Assembly (NCBI GenBank): GCA_009733715.1
Contig: WMKJ01000056.1
Coordinates: forward strand, 23,076 to 87,075
Direction: 5' to 3'
DNA from: Herpomyces periplanetae
Taxonomy: Eukaryota > Ascomycota > Laboulbeniomycetes > Herpomycetales > Herpomycetaceae
Length of the DNA stretch: 64,000 nt
The stretch's first letter is position 1, and each line of letters begins with the position of its first letter. Below the pieces are notes generated by a model, which was not told where the DNA came from, did no database searches, and saw nothing but the letters and a program-made list of their open reading frames with translations. Positions 10,844 through 23,047 of this stretch are shown piece by piece. The translations under genes and the position numbers were made by a program.

Positions 10844-11971
10844 ATGGAAGAAAAGATATCGGCTAAGGAGATAGTAATTGCGGGAATATTAGTGATAGTT
10901 TACGGTTTGGATGAAGTTGGGACTAATATAAGAAAAGATATTTCATGTGTATGGGTTTTACACCCACGATTGAAAGATCAAAATGATATGAAAGATATTG
11001 CGGAAAGCATAGTTAAAAATTGCAACGATTTTAGTGGCAGAAATAGAGATGATTTGGGTGTTGCAAAGGCGACAATTTCCCTTACAATTGACCAAAGAAA
11101 TCATGGATCAAGGCAAATGAGTGAATTGGCAAATTTATCGTGGAACAAGGGGAATTCAAGTCACGCTCAAGATTTATACGGATCGTATGGTGAGTTAAGA
11201 AATGTTTTTAAATTTTGACAAATATTTGTATGTATGTTAAAGCAGAAAGTCATAATTTTACTGAAAAAGTTTGCAGAGGGAACGGCAAAGGATGTTTCCG
11301 ACTTAATCCCATATGTACAAATGTACCTTTTTCCCAATGATTCACAAATGTTTATCACGAGCCACCATGTCTTGGGTATATCAATGGGTGGTCATGCCGC
11401 GTGGCATTGTATAATGCATGAACCATTGATTAAAAGTGCAGTGATAGTTGTAGGATGCCCAGACTTTATGGAATTAATGAGAGTTAGAGCACAAAAAAGT
11501 TTTTTCTCCAAGGGAGAACCTCCGGAGATTAAAGAAACGGACTTTTTTGGATCAAAGTATTTTCCACAAGATTTAATCAAATCCGTGGCAAAAAGGGATC
11601 CTCATGCCTATCTTTTCTCAAGCTTAACGTCAGACATTACAGATCCGAGTAAGCTTACGGACGAGGTTCGCGACAAAATTATCAAACTTATTTACAAAAG
11701 TTTAAGGGGAAAGAAAGTCTTACTACTGTACGGAGATGAAGATAACTTAGTTCCGTACGATCGGTCAGTTCGATTTTTGAATCTTCTTAAAAGGTTTATC
11801 GAATATGAAAAGGAGACGACGAACTTTCATATTGAATTGAGCGTTATAACATTTCTGAAAGTTGGCCATGAGTTTACGGAAAAGATGATTTCAAAGTGTT
11901 TAAACTTTTTGAAGGATAATGTTCACTCCGAAGGGTTGGCGAAAAGTTTTTTCAAGGAGTCAAAATTATAA
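10844..11971 (+). CDS. Alpha/beta hydrolase (esterase-like), 346 aa, one intron
   Basis: Serine hydrolase of a family found widely in fungi; the substrate is unknown. Exons 10844-11189 and 11277-11971 join through a GTGAGT donor and a TTGCAG acceptor; the 87-base intron removes an in-frame stop. The restored join (AQDLYGSYEGTAKDVSDLI) fits the pattern of this family. The nucleophile elbow GISMGG puts the catalytic serine at S151. The likely acid is in YGDEDNLVPYD (about residues 268-276), and the histidine is H313 in VGHEF. A conserved DQRNHGSR motif lies in exon 1. No signal peptide is seen, so the protein is probably cytosolic. The frame is open upstream to a TTG, so a further 5' exon is possible, but the ATG at 10844 gives a full-looking domain (MEEKISAKEIVIAGILV). 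Codons are richer in A and G than in most neighbours. Confidence 0.85.
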
Positions 11972-14470
11972 TATAGACAAATTCAACAGAACAAAGGGAG
12001 GGCCCATCTGGGGTCAGGCACAGCATTGTAGAAAGTGGAAAGGTTAAACACGAATAAACAAAATTACGAGACAAGTGAATGGTGATAATATTTTTACGGA
12101 TAGATTAAAGTTACTCTGCGTAAGAATGATAAATGAAAAGAATACGCATTCATGCAAGTCGATATGTGTGGGTAACAAAATATTCGGGGCAAGGAGGAGG
12201 GTGGATTCGTCAGGTGTGAAAAAAAGATGGAAAATGACAAGGTGATTTGGAATATGGCAAATCAGAGAGCTAACAAAAGGTTTTCGAGCTGTCATAGCGG
12301 AAATGACGGTGATGAAAGGGGTTTGTTGATTCAAGTAGGTTGTAAAGCATGTTAAAGTAAAAAGATTGAATGGATGGTGATTAAAATTGGGGACGAGGAG
12401 ATAGCATGAGGTAAAGTGACGAAGAGTCGGTAATAATTGATTAGTGGTGGTTAATAGCGTAGAGAGAGAAAGGGTGTTAGTACATATAAAGGAAGATTTT
12501 GATGGGACTCTGGAAAATGTAAAGGTTAAGTAATAGATTTCCGAAGTATAGTAAATTGTAGGGGAAGGTAAGAAGAAAGATTAGAGGGGATGCAGGTAGT
12601 GATAAAAAAATGGAAGACGAAAATATTGACAAGTAGAATGGATGTTAATGGGTTGAAATTATGGGTAAATTGGAAGACACCACAGTTGGAATAAATTGCA
12701 GGGTATAGGGGAAGGATATTCATGATTAACGAGAGGGCAGTAGATACGAGAAAAGGATATGAGACAGTGGTAAAGCGGAAGATGCAATTGGAATTCCTTG
12801 AACATACGTTCAAGGATTATAGATAGAACGGAAGAGTGGAGAAAGGGTAAATGATGATCACGGAAAAGATTGGCAGCTTACCGGTTTATCGGAGAATGCA
12901 TTAGCATAGGTAAATGTTAGGCTTGATAGCAAAGAAAGTATGTTGAGACATATTATAAGAGAATTCTGGATGAGATTGTTTTTCAGTGAAGTAACGAGAA
13001 GTGATGATAAGTGTTTTGTGGGATGAAACTTGCTAGTTAGTTGATGGAGGATTTATGAGTTGAAACTGGATAATGGGGGATTTACCCTAGTTTGGTGGAC
13101 AGAATGAAAGGGAACGAATGGGAGCAACGTAGAGTGTGAACGATGGTTGTACACGAGTCAAAGGCAGAGGGTGTTTGCTCTGGGCAATTAGGTAGGTAGG
13201 TGAGTTGAATGATTTATGAATGCACTCATGCATGCACGCATGCATGAGTGAGATGGGGTGGCGGTAAGAGGAAGATGGACGGAATATGGGCGTAATGAGG
13301 AAAAATAACATGAGAATGGTGGAACAAAGGTAAGGTAAATGGGCAAGTTTGCACAAGTGTGTAAAGCGATGAGTTTAGCCTTGAAAAAAAGAATCACACA
13401 GCTTTTTGCCCTAGGAGTTTCACGCAGGTAAATTGAAATATTTTACGTGACGTGAAACATGGCTGGTGAAATGACGACAAGTTTAGGGCATACTACACAT
13501 AGGTAGCTTGGAGTGCTATGGAATGTGATGATAATTAAGCAGTTAGATTGGTGGAATGCTACAGATTAGTAGGAGCGCATCGGTGGAAGGATTCAAATAA
13601 GGGATTGGGTGGTGTGATGTGGTAGAAGAGAGATAGAGTGAAGGATGATATTTTGGGCAAAAGGTAGTAGAAATGGCGATAGATGTTAGGTGGATGAAGG
13701 ATGATGGAGTGTAGAGTGTGAAGTGGCGAGTAGGAGGTGATGATTACAATGGGTGATCGATGGAATGAAATGAGGGAATATAAGGATGATGAAAGTTTGG
13801 CGGGGAAATGGATGAGGGAATGTAAGAGCGGAAGAATATTTTACAAGGTATATGAGGGGAGAATTTAGGATGTAGATGAGGTGTAAGCAAAGGGAGAGAT
13901 TTTGAAGATGAGGGAGATAAGGAGAAGGGGGAAGATAGAAGAGAAACGGATTGATGAGCAGACAGACGGATATATTGATATCCAGTTGGAAAATGGAGAG
14001 GAAAGTGAAGTATACACATACACACATGTAGGCATGACATGGGAGGGAGATTAAGGAACGAGACAAACAAGAAGTCTAGACAGCTGTGTAAATAGCATAT
14101 TGAGGAATGGATTAACATGACAATTATTGGGTCAGGTTGCTTGAAAAGGGAAAGCCTGGAGAGTAAAGGTGTAAGAAAGAGAAATCATGGTGGTTTGTAC
14201 GGTCAAAGCGATGATGGTAGAGAAAGGGGAAAGGGTTAAAGAAAAAAGCATTATCATGACAAGTATACCAAATTGAAGTGGACAACAAAGAAAGATGCGG
14301 TGTATGTGTTACAAAAATAGATGGAGAAGGATGGTGCAGGTTGGGGGGGGATAGATTTGAAGGGCAATTAAGTGATGATTTAGTGCAGAGAGAAACCAGA
14401 TATAGTGCGGAGCGGTACAGGACGGCACAGTTTCCGTTGCAAATTATTAATTGCAGTATCAAGAAATAGT
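11972..14470. other. 2.5-kb purine-rich non-coding region
   Basis: The + strand is strongly A/G-rich throughout. The only open frames are low-complexity minus-strand runs of Ser, Pro, His and Leu, which are what a CT-rich strand gives in any frame. Elsewhere in this window such tracts lie upstream of minus-strand genes, but no minus-strand coding region is visible to the left. It holds a 28-bp palindrome at 13223-13250. Confidence 0.55.
13223..13250. repeat. Perfect 13-bp inverted repeat with a 2-bp centre
   Basis: CACTCATGCATGC, then AC, then the exact reverse complement GCATGCATGAGTG. The arms contain overlapping GCATGC/TGCATG units and alternate purine and pyrimidine. It is a candidate protein-binding dyad or cruciform site. 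Confidence 0.7.
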
Positions 14471-15190
14471 TTATTAATCTACTTCATCATTTATACGTAC
14501 TCATACATTCTGATTAAATTGGTAATTTTTAATGTACTCATCTGGCCTGGTAACTATAGTAATGCTAGGTTCTTGTCAGGTATACTACAGATAACAAATA
14601 TGTAGCAAATAATCATGATAAACTACTTAACTTGATATGTAACAAGTAAACGAATAGCGTAAACTAGCTTAACAAATGGGTGGCATCCATAATATACCTG
14701 ATAAATAGTTAAAAGGGCACTAATATCCCGGGTGGATCAAAGTCTGAATTCCCAAAAAAAAACCCCCAAATACTGTATAGGTCATAATAGTTACGTATCT
14801 CCCATGATAGTAAGATAAGGATCCTCTAACAAGATACTATCACCATCTACCCAAACCTCATTAGGAATAGCTCAAAACTATACTTGTATTTCCCAATCGG
14901 GTAATCAAGAAACGGATGATCCTGTGGCGGTGCCTGTGGGGCTCGGCACTGCTCCCGTGACGGCACGTGCATGCTTAGTAATCGGGGAGGGGTGGAGGAG
15001 AGGGGATTTTGGGGGAAAAGTTGGGAATTTTTTTGGGATGGGTGACTTTTTTTTTTTCAAAATTGGATTTCTTAATTGATGTGCGATTGAGTTAATTATT
15101 CTGTTTAAAATTAAAAATTAAAAAATTCTTTGCTTACATTGTTCTCACTTATTCTGTTTTTTCCTCAAACATAATCTCCATCCTTACTAT
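14471..15190. other. Strand-composition switch region
   Basis: No gene seen. The + strand changes from A/G-rich to C/T-rich here, passing through a mixed segment with runs of A and C near 14755 and a GC-rich patch near 14925-15000 that contains CACGTG at 14964-14969. It looks like the centre of a divergent promoter, with GRR1 on the right. Confidence 0.4.
14964..14969. promoter_or_regulatory. CACGTG element in the switch region
   Basis: GGCACGTGCA context, in a GC-rich patch 2.6 kb upstream of GRR1. Its target gene is unclear. Confidence 0.3.
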
Positions 15191-15310
15191 CTTGTGATTT
15201 TGATTTTATCGTGTCATATCGTATCATACCGTATCGTGTCGTATCCCATTCCATCCCAGGGTGGTGTGGCCCTCTCTCCTCTCTTCTCTCCTCTTTCGTA
15301 TCCCTTTGTA

Positions 15311-15330
15311 CCGTGCCGTGCCGTGCCGTG
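15311..15330. repeat. (CCGTG)4 microsatellite
   Basis: Four exact copies of a five-base unit in the GRR1 upstream region. Confidence 0.9.
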
Positions 15331-15461
15331 TCTACTAGTTTCATCCTCCCTACTAGTCCCGTACTCTTATCTCGCTGTTTTCCCCGTTTGGATGCTCGTT
15401 CGGATTAACTCTTTTCCGCTTTCCCGCCTGATATTTCAAACCCGTATTGTCATAGTGGCAA

Positions 15462-15499
15462 CACCTACACCTACGTCTACGTCTACGTCTACGTCTACA
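15462..15499. repeat. (CTACGT)n / CTACAC hexanucleotide repeat
   Basis: Two CTACAC-like units followed by about four CTACGT units in the pyrimidine-rich GRR1 leader region. Confidence 0.9.
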
Positions 15500-15609
15500 T
15501 TTCCACACGTTCACCCTTACGCCTTCAGCTACATCAAAATTCAACTCTCCTTACCCTTTTAACCTCACTTCTATCGCTGCTTATTGTCAACTTATTCAAC
15601 GGTCAAGTT

Positions 15610-15633
15610 GATTACACTGAAAATGGTGTAATC
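15610..15633. repeat. 8-bp inverted repeat
   Basis: GATTACAC and GTGTAATC are exact reverse complements around an 8-base loop. It could form a hairpin in the GRR1 leader if transcribed. Confidence 0.45.
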
Positions 15634-17589
15634 TTTCTTCAACATTTCCTTCGTCCTCATATTCACTTCTTTTCACACTAACCAAAATTTCCCGGCAGAC
15701 CTTATTTCTTTCTAACTCCCATCTTCGTCCACATTATTTTTCTAATTGTCGTTATGCGTTTTGATCTTCCTTCTTACTCCCAAAATCCTTAGGATTCACT
15801 TACCCTTGCATTATTTGTTCCCGTATATTAATTATTTCTTCCCATAGTAAACATTTGAATACCGTCACATCTTGATTCGATTTGAAGAATCTACTGTATC
15901 TTTACACCATCGGGCTTCCCAGCTCTTCCGCTCCCACGAAGTTAAACTACCGCTCCGGCACCAAGTTGTTACCACCTTTTGCACATGTACCCCCCTACAA
16001 GCTTACATACTTACATTCCTACCTACGCACATACTTACTTGCACACATACATGCACATTTGCGGCGTATACTTGGACCTTCATGATTGGATTGTTAAATT
16101 CCCCCATTTGGCAATTTAATCTACAACATTGACAAAACCTTTCTCGTTTACATACCTGCGTTGTGTGATTTTGCTCTTTCGAACCCACACCCTAGCGCGA
16201 CCAATATATTTTACAACATTTCCATTTTTCTCGTTGCATGTATGCATCTTAATCATTGAGTGGTACGTACCTATGATTTAACTTTAGCCTCCTAGCAAGC
16301 CTGTCCGTGAGTGCGCTTATACCTACTTCACCACTCCGTTATCTACTATCGAATCCTCGCCGATGTTATTTTGTGGGCCACGTTGATGTTAACTTAATCG
16401 TGGGGGTTCAAGTTTTTTATTCAAAGGTTTATACGCTCTTGAAGTAATACTATGCATTTTCTCGTGGAACGTCTAATAATCACCCATTGATCTCCCTCCA
16501 AACTTTACTATATTCACTTGCAAATTTTTATCAAATTGTGCCAGTACGTACATCTCCCGTGTACTTTCTCCTACGTTAAGTTTATTTGGATATCCCTCTT
16601 TGAGTTATCTTCATATTATAAGGACAAATCTCACTTAATCTGGTCAGTACATTTCTTTTTTCCCCAAGTTGGTTTGCTCAGTTGATCATTACGCTGGGAA
16701 TTCAATCTTTTACGTTTCGCTCTTGTTTCACAACTGTATCTCTAGCCTCCTTGACGATTTAGTTTTTATTAAACATCTATGCGTCTTCATTTCGATAGAA
16801 GTTTTATTTTTCTTATTTAGTGATCACGTTAAATGTGGACTTGCTCAATTTGCTAATTGTCTTGATTCCATATAGCATATAGGTTGCTTTAGCAGGCACC
16901 CTTTTTACGCGGTCCCGAGAGAGATTATCATAAACTTGTTCCACTCTTATTACCCGATTTACGTTACATTAGCTTCTCAGGCAAGTAGTCCTAGTAATCT
17001 CTAACCAACGAACCTCTTTGACCTTTTAAGTAACATTTATCTTTGCGGATTCCTAGAGCATTTTGTTACAATATCGTCCTGTCGTTCCATTCCCCAAGGA
17101 TTAGATCATTTATTTTTTCTTCAACGAATCACAAATCTTTATAAGGCGCCTAATTTAGCCGGTTCTTGACAAAGCCTGGCTTGCTGATTTCACACTGAAA
17201 GTATTCAAAACCTGAAATCTTTTTCATCTTTCCCTGTTGGTCATTCTATAAGTTTACGCATCCGTGAATTATCAAGTTCACAAGTTTTTCACCGAAAAGG
17301 CTTCACAGTGCATGTATACGTGCAAGCGGACAGCAGCGTGAGCTTATATGCGTATTAACTTGAAATTGACGCGAGTGATTAGCTGAATACTTGAATGGTG
17401 GTATAAAGGGGGTGGGGGAGCATATATTGACCAGTCTGGTAATATAGAGGCGGGTTTGGGTGTGCAAACCGACAGGTAAACGGTACACGAACTTGACACG
17501 CGCTACACGGTAATCGATATACGGATTGACTTGCGAATTTGTGACGAACTGAATTTTCAAAGGTATTTGAGAAAGATTTTATCACAAAA

Positions 17590-19696
17590 ATGACACGGCC
17601 TCGGACGTTTACGTCAAGTGGTGACTCGGTATCATCTTTGTCCTCAGGACATTGTACGGATGATAATTGCTCAGTGGTATTGCATTCCAGTGACTCAGTA
17701 TCTTCGTTGGCTGCCTCTATTGGTGAGGATGGGCGCGGCGAAGAAAGTAGAAAAGCTTCAAGAAGGAAGGGAGGAGGTGCAAGAGGTTATGATGAAGCGG
17801 AATGGGTGTGTCCTGTGGAACGGTTACCGTCGGAGATATTAATTTGTATTTTTTCAAGGTTGAGTTCCATCACAGATTTGAGAAGTTGTGCTCTTGTATC
17901 ACGTCGATGGGCGGCGAACAGTGTCGGATTGCTCTGGTTTAGGCCACACACTTTTGATTGGGCGGTCATTCACTTGGTTATACGATCTATAGTGAACCCT
18001 TCACGATTTAATTATTCAAGGATGATACGAAGACTTAACCTAACGGCACTTGCGAAACAAGTCGGCGACAGCACGTTGCGATCATTCTTAACGTGTAATC
18101 GTATTGAAAGGTTAACCTTAACTAACTGTCATAAACTGACAGATCTTAGCGTGGGGGCAATAGTATCTGGGAATCCTCATTTACAAACATTGGATGTGAG
18201 TGGGATGGATGGACTGACGTCGTTAACGTTACTCAAGTTAGCCGAGAGTTGTAATGGATTAGAAGGGTTAAACTTAACGGATTGCTCGAATGTAACAGAT
18301 GATGGACTAGAAGCAGTTGCCATGGCGTGTCGGAATTTGCGGAGACTTAAACTAAATAACTGCACATTAATAACAAGCGGACCATTAGTGAAGATAGCAG
18401 AAAATGCTCATGGGTTAGTTGAGATTGACTTACATCGAGTAATAAATGTTACGGATGAGATAGTGGAACTGTTGCTTTTGCAGTGTAAATATTTGCGCGA
18501 GTTACGCTTAGCGCATTGCCATCGGATAAGTGATGGAGCATTTGAAAAGTTAGCCAGCGGGGGACGCATTCTTGAATCCTTAAGGATAATTGATTTGACG
18601 GATTGCGGGGAAATTCAAGATGTCGGAGTGCAAAGAATCATAGCAGCAGCTCCAAAGTTGAGAAATCTAGTTTTAGCAAAATGTCGGCAGATCACAGATC
18701 GTTCTGTTATGGCGATTACCCGCCTGGGAAAAAATTTGCATTATATTCACCTTGGACACTGTTCGCGGATAACGGATGTTGGACTAAGTCAATTAATACG
18801 ATACTGCAATCGGATTCGCTATATCGATTTGGCATGTTGTTCACAGTTAACCGATAGTTCGGTACAGCTGTTAGCTACACTACCAAAGTTGAAGCGAATT
18901 GGGTTGGTTAAATGTGATAGTATTACTGATCGAAGTATCTACGCTTTAGCACGACCTCGCTTTGCCGTAACGAACAACGTGGCTGCATTATCAGGGTATT
19001 ATACGAGTATTGTAACGAACCAGTATGGGTCGGGAGTTATTTTACCAAGTTGTCTTGAACGAGTACACTTGAGTTATTGTCGGAATTTGACGTTATCGGT
19101 AAGTATATAAACATTCAACTTAAGCTGTTGATAAGATGCTAACTTGTGTTTTCTGTCATTTAGGGTGTTCATGCTTTGTTGGTTAATTGTCCACGATTAA
19201 CCCATTTATCCTTAACAGGGGTTCAGGCGTTTTTGCGTGAAGATTTAGTTGTTTTTTGCCGGGAAGCACCTCCGGGTAAGTGTGTGTGTGTTTTTTATAG
19301 ATTACTTGGTTACACGGAAGGCCGGAGGGGTGATTGTTCTAGATGACATGCCTAATTTTTAAATTTACCGTAGAATTTAACGAGCATCAACGAAACTTAT
19401 TCTGCGTTTTCTCCGGTCAAGGAGTCGAAGATTTGAGAAGATATCTTAACGAAAGCTACTTAGCAGCACAAGCGCGCGAAGAGGTGACCGAACATGTTTA
19501 CGATCCAACTACCATAGTAGCGGCTCCTGCAGCTGTACATCCATCTATTAATGCTACGGTATCTGTTGCTGCTGTAGCTGGGAGTATGCAAGCGACTAAC
19601 CAAGGTGGAGTGACGGATGAAGGATGGGGAGGAGATGGGATTTATCATGTTGCTGGAGCTGATGAAAGTGGTGAAGAGATGGAAGGTCGCAGTTAA
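17590..19696 (+). CDS. GRR1: F-box/LRR substrate receptor of the SCF ubiquitin ligase (GRR1/GrrA), 647 aa
   Basis: Adaptor that binds Skp1 through its F-box and recruits substrates for ubiquitination through leucine-rich repeats; in yeast it controls glucose sensing and cyclin turnover, in Aspergillus (GrrA) sexual spore formation. Three exons: 17590-19098, 19164-19275 and 19374-19696. Donors GTAAGT and GTAAGT, acceptors TTTAG and CGTAG. The N-terminal 75 residues are Ser- and charge-rich. The F-box spans about 76-118 (VERLPSEILICIFSRLSS). A long ladder of cysteine-containing LRRs follows (pattern L.L..C..ITD), from about 150 to 540. Exons 2 and 3 encode the family signature GVHALLVNCPRLTHLSLTG and then EFNEHQRNLFCVFSGQGV. 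An Ala/Thr-rich tail ends the protein. It is far shorter than yeast Grr1 and near the length of GrrA. Confidence 0.95.
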
Positions 19697-20122
19697 ACTA
19701 ATCCAAGCGAAAGCGATGGCATATTTGTAATAAGGGTTGTAGGATAATGATCAAGTTAACGGGGAAGGGGGATGAAATTTTACGTCCATGAGACTTAACA
19801 TGATAGTGTGTCAATCATATATTTCAAGACGAGTTAAATACAAAAGTATATGATAAAACCAAAATAAGCCAGGGGAACGCAGACGCAGACGCACATACCA
19901 GCGCAAACGAAAGGAGTAGTGGCATAGAGTTTGATTAAAGCAAAGTAAGGGAGATTTGCGACACAGCGTTCATCTCGCGATGACGAGTTATGAACGTGAA
20001 TTGAAATGAGACAAACAGGCAAGCGGACATTTAACGGTGAAGCACATTTACAAGGATACGCACGCGGGCACGTACGCACGCATACAAGTCAACACGGACG
20101 ACCAAGCGCTCGTTTTTAACCC
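19697..20122. other. Short intergenic region between convergent GRR1 and SHO1
   Basis: 426 bases between the stops of two convergent genes, so mostly 3' UTRs and terminators. It contains degenerate CGCA/GCAC-rich stretches near 19875-19910 and 20040-20090. Nothing else seen. Confidence 0.5.
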
Positions 20123-21769
20123 TTACATTAATATAAGATAATTGCTGGGTGCAATACCAGTCTCGCCATTAGCTTTGCGAGCTTGCCACCAGCGTCCTGA
20201 CACGTCGGACACTTCTAGGATTTCGTTTTTGGAAAAGGAGATTTCATTTGCATCGTCAGGGTTAGCCTCGTACGAGTAAATAGCTTTAGCTCGATAAGGG
20301 TAATCTGTAGGCGGCGAAAGTTCAGCATTCGTAGGCATGGATGCAGCTGCCGATTGCTGTTGTTGTTGTTGGGCTAAGAGTGAATTAGAAGCGTTTCCCG
20401 TTGAAATAGCATTAACCGTACCGGAAGATGTTCCATTCGTTAACCCGGCTCCCGGTGCCGCTGTATTAGCATGAGCTACGGAACTTGGAAGGGCTGATAC
20501 ACCAGACGGCATAGTCGCTGCCGCAGCCGCAGATGTATTTGCAGTAGATGATACAGGTGGAGCCGTGGCCGGTGAAGACATGGAATGTGAAAGTGTCGTA
20601 GATGATAATGCAAGATTACCATTATTAACTTGATTATTTTGACCTGTAAGTTCAAATGTGCGTGCGCGGATTGCGCATCACGGGCACACATACACATTGA
20701 ACAATTAATTAGCACACAGGAGATCAATTCGCGTTTACAGCACGCTGGCTTATCCGGTCCTAAAAAAGGGGGAAATTACAGCATGTATTAAACGCACACA
20801 CTTACGCGATTGATTAGCATTGTTCGTCATAGGAAGGGAATTATTCGCTGTAACGGCTGCTCCCGCGGGCGGCGATAGTGACGAAGTCATATAAAGTTGT
20901 TTATCAGACTTCATGGGATAGGAATCGGGTAAAAGAAGCGGTCGCGATGTATTGGAGGTCGGAGAAAAGGGTGCGTGTCCATTACCCGTTGCGTACGGCT
21001 GTTGAGCCGTTCCATAGTAAAAGATCCAGACTATAGCAAGAATTGATAAAAGTATATAACCGGCAGCAGCAGCTTGTTTTGAAGGAAGGGAAGAGTATAC
21101 CAAAGAGTTAACCGCCGATGTAGTAAAGACAAGACCCGCGGCTAAAAACGCGGCTAGCGCAGGCGCAAAGGCAGCGATTGACCGTGTTGCTGATAAGTAA
21201 AATATCAGGCATAACAAAAAAAACATGTAAACTAGCGTCCACCATGCGAAGTTGGGAAATGGTGCACGTATATCAGCGATTATCGAGGCAATGAATGCCA
21301 CGGCCCAGGCGATAAAGGCAATGGATATGGTAGCCAATGAAAAAGGGCTTGACAAAAGATTTGATATTGAGAATCTGGACCGGGACGCCGCAGATAAATG
21401 CTGATGATGTCGACTCATACCACCGCTTCTTCCGCCGGATCCGGCTCCCCCTCCACCATGATTATTACGGGGATGAATGGTGCCGTTGGTATTCGTGTTG
21501 ACTTGTCCCGAAGTCGAATTAACGTAGCGCGGATGGGTAGGCGTGGTGGTTGACAAATGATTTGGGATAGCCGTCGTGGCCGTGGATGAAGTTGTCGTAG
21601 CGATATGGTTTGAAAGCGGTAATGCTGAAGGATTCGAAGCCGATGTCGAGTTTGATGGTGAAGCAGTAGAATTAACGCCTGTTATTCCGGTCGCTCCGGC
21701 GTTACCTGATATTTGGGTAGGGGGAGGAGATGAAGCGCGAGAATGAAACTTTGTGGACAAAAAGGGCAT
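20123..21769 (-). CDS. SHO1: SHO1 high-osmolarity sensor, 494 aa, one intron
   Basis: Plasma-membrane osmosensor that recruits Pbs2-type MAPKK through its SH3 domain in the HOG pathway. Exons on the minus strand: 21769-20806 and 20643-20123; donor GTAAGTG, acceptor TTACAG, intron 162 bases; the codon for R322 is split. Four membrane spans lie near residues 144-163, 175-191, 199-217 and 236-252. They follow the family pattern of a FPNFAWW motif between spans 1 and 2 and a short loop between spans 3 and 4. A long Ser/Thr/Ala/Gln-rich linker follows. The last 60 residues are a typical Sho1 SH3 domain ([25 protein letters not shown]). The odd part is about 130 residues of Ser/Thr/Gly-rich sequence before span 1. 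A second in-frame Met at 118 would give the usual short N-terminus. Confidence 0.94.
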
Positions 21770-22079
21770 GCTGTTTCACGCTGGTAAGCACGCTTGCTTC
21801 TCTTACACCGAAGAGAAGCACACCACCCACACACCACACAAGTACCGTATGGTCACGAGAGTGAGTGCGAGCACGTACGTACCAAGAAATGAGGGGTAAT
21901 GAGGCGGCGGCAAGTGAACAAGTTGGAGATGATTAAGGTGAGGACTAAATTACTGCAGTCCTGGGAAAGAATGATTCAGATGAGCCGAGAAAGTTAGACA
22001 GACGGAACAAAGTATGAAGTATAGGGCCAGATAGACAAAGCAATCGAGTAATTCAAATAGTGGTAGTTGAGAACCAAGA

Positions 22080-22245
22080 CAAGCAGACAGGTAGGCAGGC
22101 ACACACACGCACAAGACGGGAAGACACGTACACGCCCACAAGTACTTGCACACTCAAACGTACACGAACTTGTATGCACACAAGCAAATGCAAACGGACA
22201 CGTACGCACTTGCACACGCCCACACATCCGCACACGTACACGATA
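22080..22245. repeat. Degenerate CACA/CGTAC-rich tract
   Basis: About 165 bases of imperfect alternating purine-pyrimidine sequence (CACACGCACA, ACGTACACG, CACACGCCCACAC) in the SHO1 upstream region. It produces spurious Cys/Val-rich frames on the minus strand. Confidence 0.7.
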
Positions 22246-22570
22246 ACTAACTGAATCACTTACGACTACCGAGGTAAAATATGAAAAGAGAATGGTAAGG
22301 CCGAATGATTGCTCAAAGGAAAGGGAAAAGGACGAGGAAATTTTAGGGAAACGGGGGAAAAAACATACGAACGAAGAGGAAGAATGAAAGAATAAATGAA
22401 AAAAGATTGAACGAAAAAACCGATCCAAGGAGAAAAAAGCGTAGAAAAATAAAAATGACACGAAGAAATCGTTCGACTTGGGCGGGACCCCGACCAATAT
22501 ATATGCCAGGGTTGTACATTTAGGTCTTGGGTGGTACATTTAGTCGCTTAGTCAGACTACCACTGTCCAT

Positions 22571-22576
22571 CACGTG
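22571..22576. promoter_or_regulatory. CACGTG element between SHO1 and REG1-like
   Basis: CATCACGTGCC context at the composition switch point, about 800 bases from both start codons. Confidence 0.35.
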
Positions 22577-23020
22577 CCTCTGCGTAAACATCCCTGAGAC
22601 AGTGGCGGTGCGTGGGCTAGAGCTGTGGCACAGTCCATCCGTGGCGGGAGCTGGATGGAAGAGAAGGTTCGGCCCGGTTTGCTTCGGGGCCGGAGTTAAA
22701 TTTTAGGAGGGCCTGGGGTAAAAGTAAGCCGGTAATTTAGGTTAATCGCTTGACCCGAGTTTGTTCAGGCCGAGTGCCGAATGCCAATTGCCGAGCGCCG
22801 AACGCCGATCGTGTTCCGTGCGAATAAATTCTCCTTCTCCCAATAATCTTTCGGGGTTCTTTTCTTCGGACACTCTCTATCTTTAATTATTCTCTTATTC
22901 CATCCCGGTCCTTGTCCTCCTTTCTTTTCTTTAAAATTTTTGTTCCATCATTCCCAACACTTTTTTTTCCTCATTCCCGCTTGTTAGCGTCTGCATGTAA
23001 GTTTGTGCGTACGTGTGCAT

Positions 23021-23047
23021 GTGTGTGTGTGTGTGTGTGTGTGTGTG
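23021..23047. repeat. (GT)13 microsatellite
   Basis: Uninterrupted GT dinucleotide run in the pyrimidine-rich leader of the REG1-like gene. Confidence 0.95.

Larger units (their letters stand above)
15191..17589. other. GRR1 upstream region, pyrimidine-rich
   Basis: About 2.4 kb of C/T-rich + strand with no supported coding exon, returning to mixed composition after about 17300. It probably holds the promoter and a long 5' leader of GRR1, perhaps with leader introns that cannot be fixed without RNA data. Contents: five- and six-base tandem repeats (15311-15330, 15462-15499), an 8-bp stem (15610-15633) and a TAC/CAC-rich stretch near 15990-16060. Confidence 0.5.

Noticed and set aside
12044-14462. 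Minus-strand Ser/His/Pro/Leu-rich frames, some with membrane-like runs
   Set aside because: All derive from a CT-rich strand, overlap in several frames and share no conserved pattern, so they look like composition artefacts.
15353-15544. Arg-rich minus-strand frame
   Set aside because: It is the translation of the CTACGT hexanucleotide repeat.
16150-16210. tRNA B-box-like TTCGAACCC
   Set aside because: No matching A-box, acceptor stem or T-stem pairing around it.
21950-22259. Cys/Val-rich small frames resembling a secreted cysteine-rich peptide
   Set aside because: They translate an imperfect CACA/CGTAC simple repeat in the SHO1 upstream region; the cysteines follow the repeat, not a protein family.
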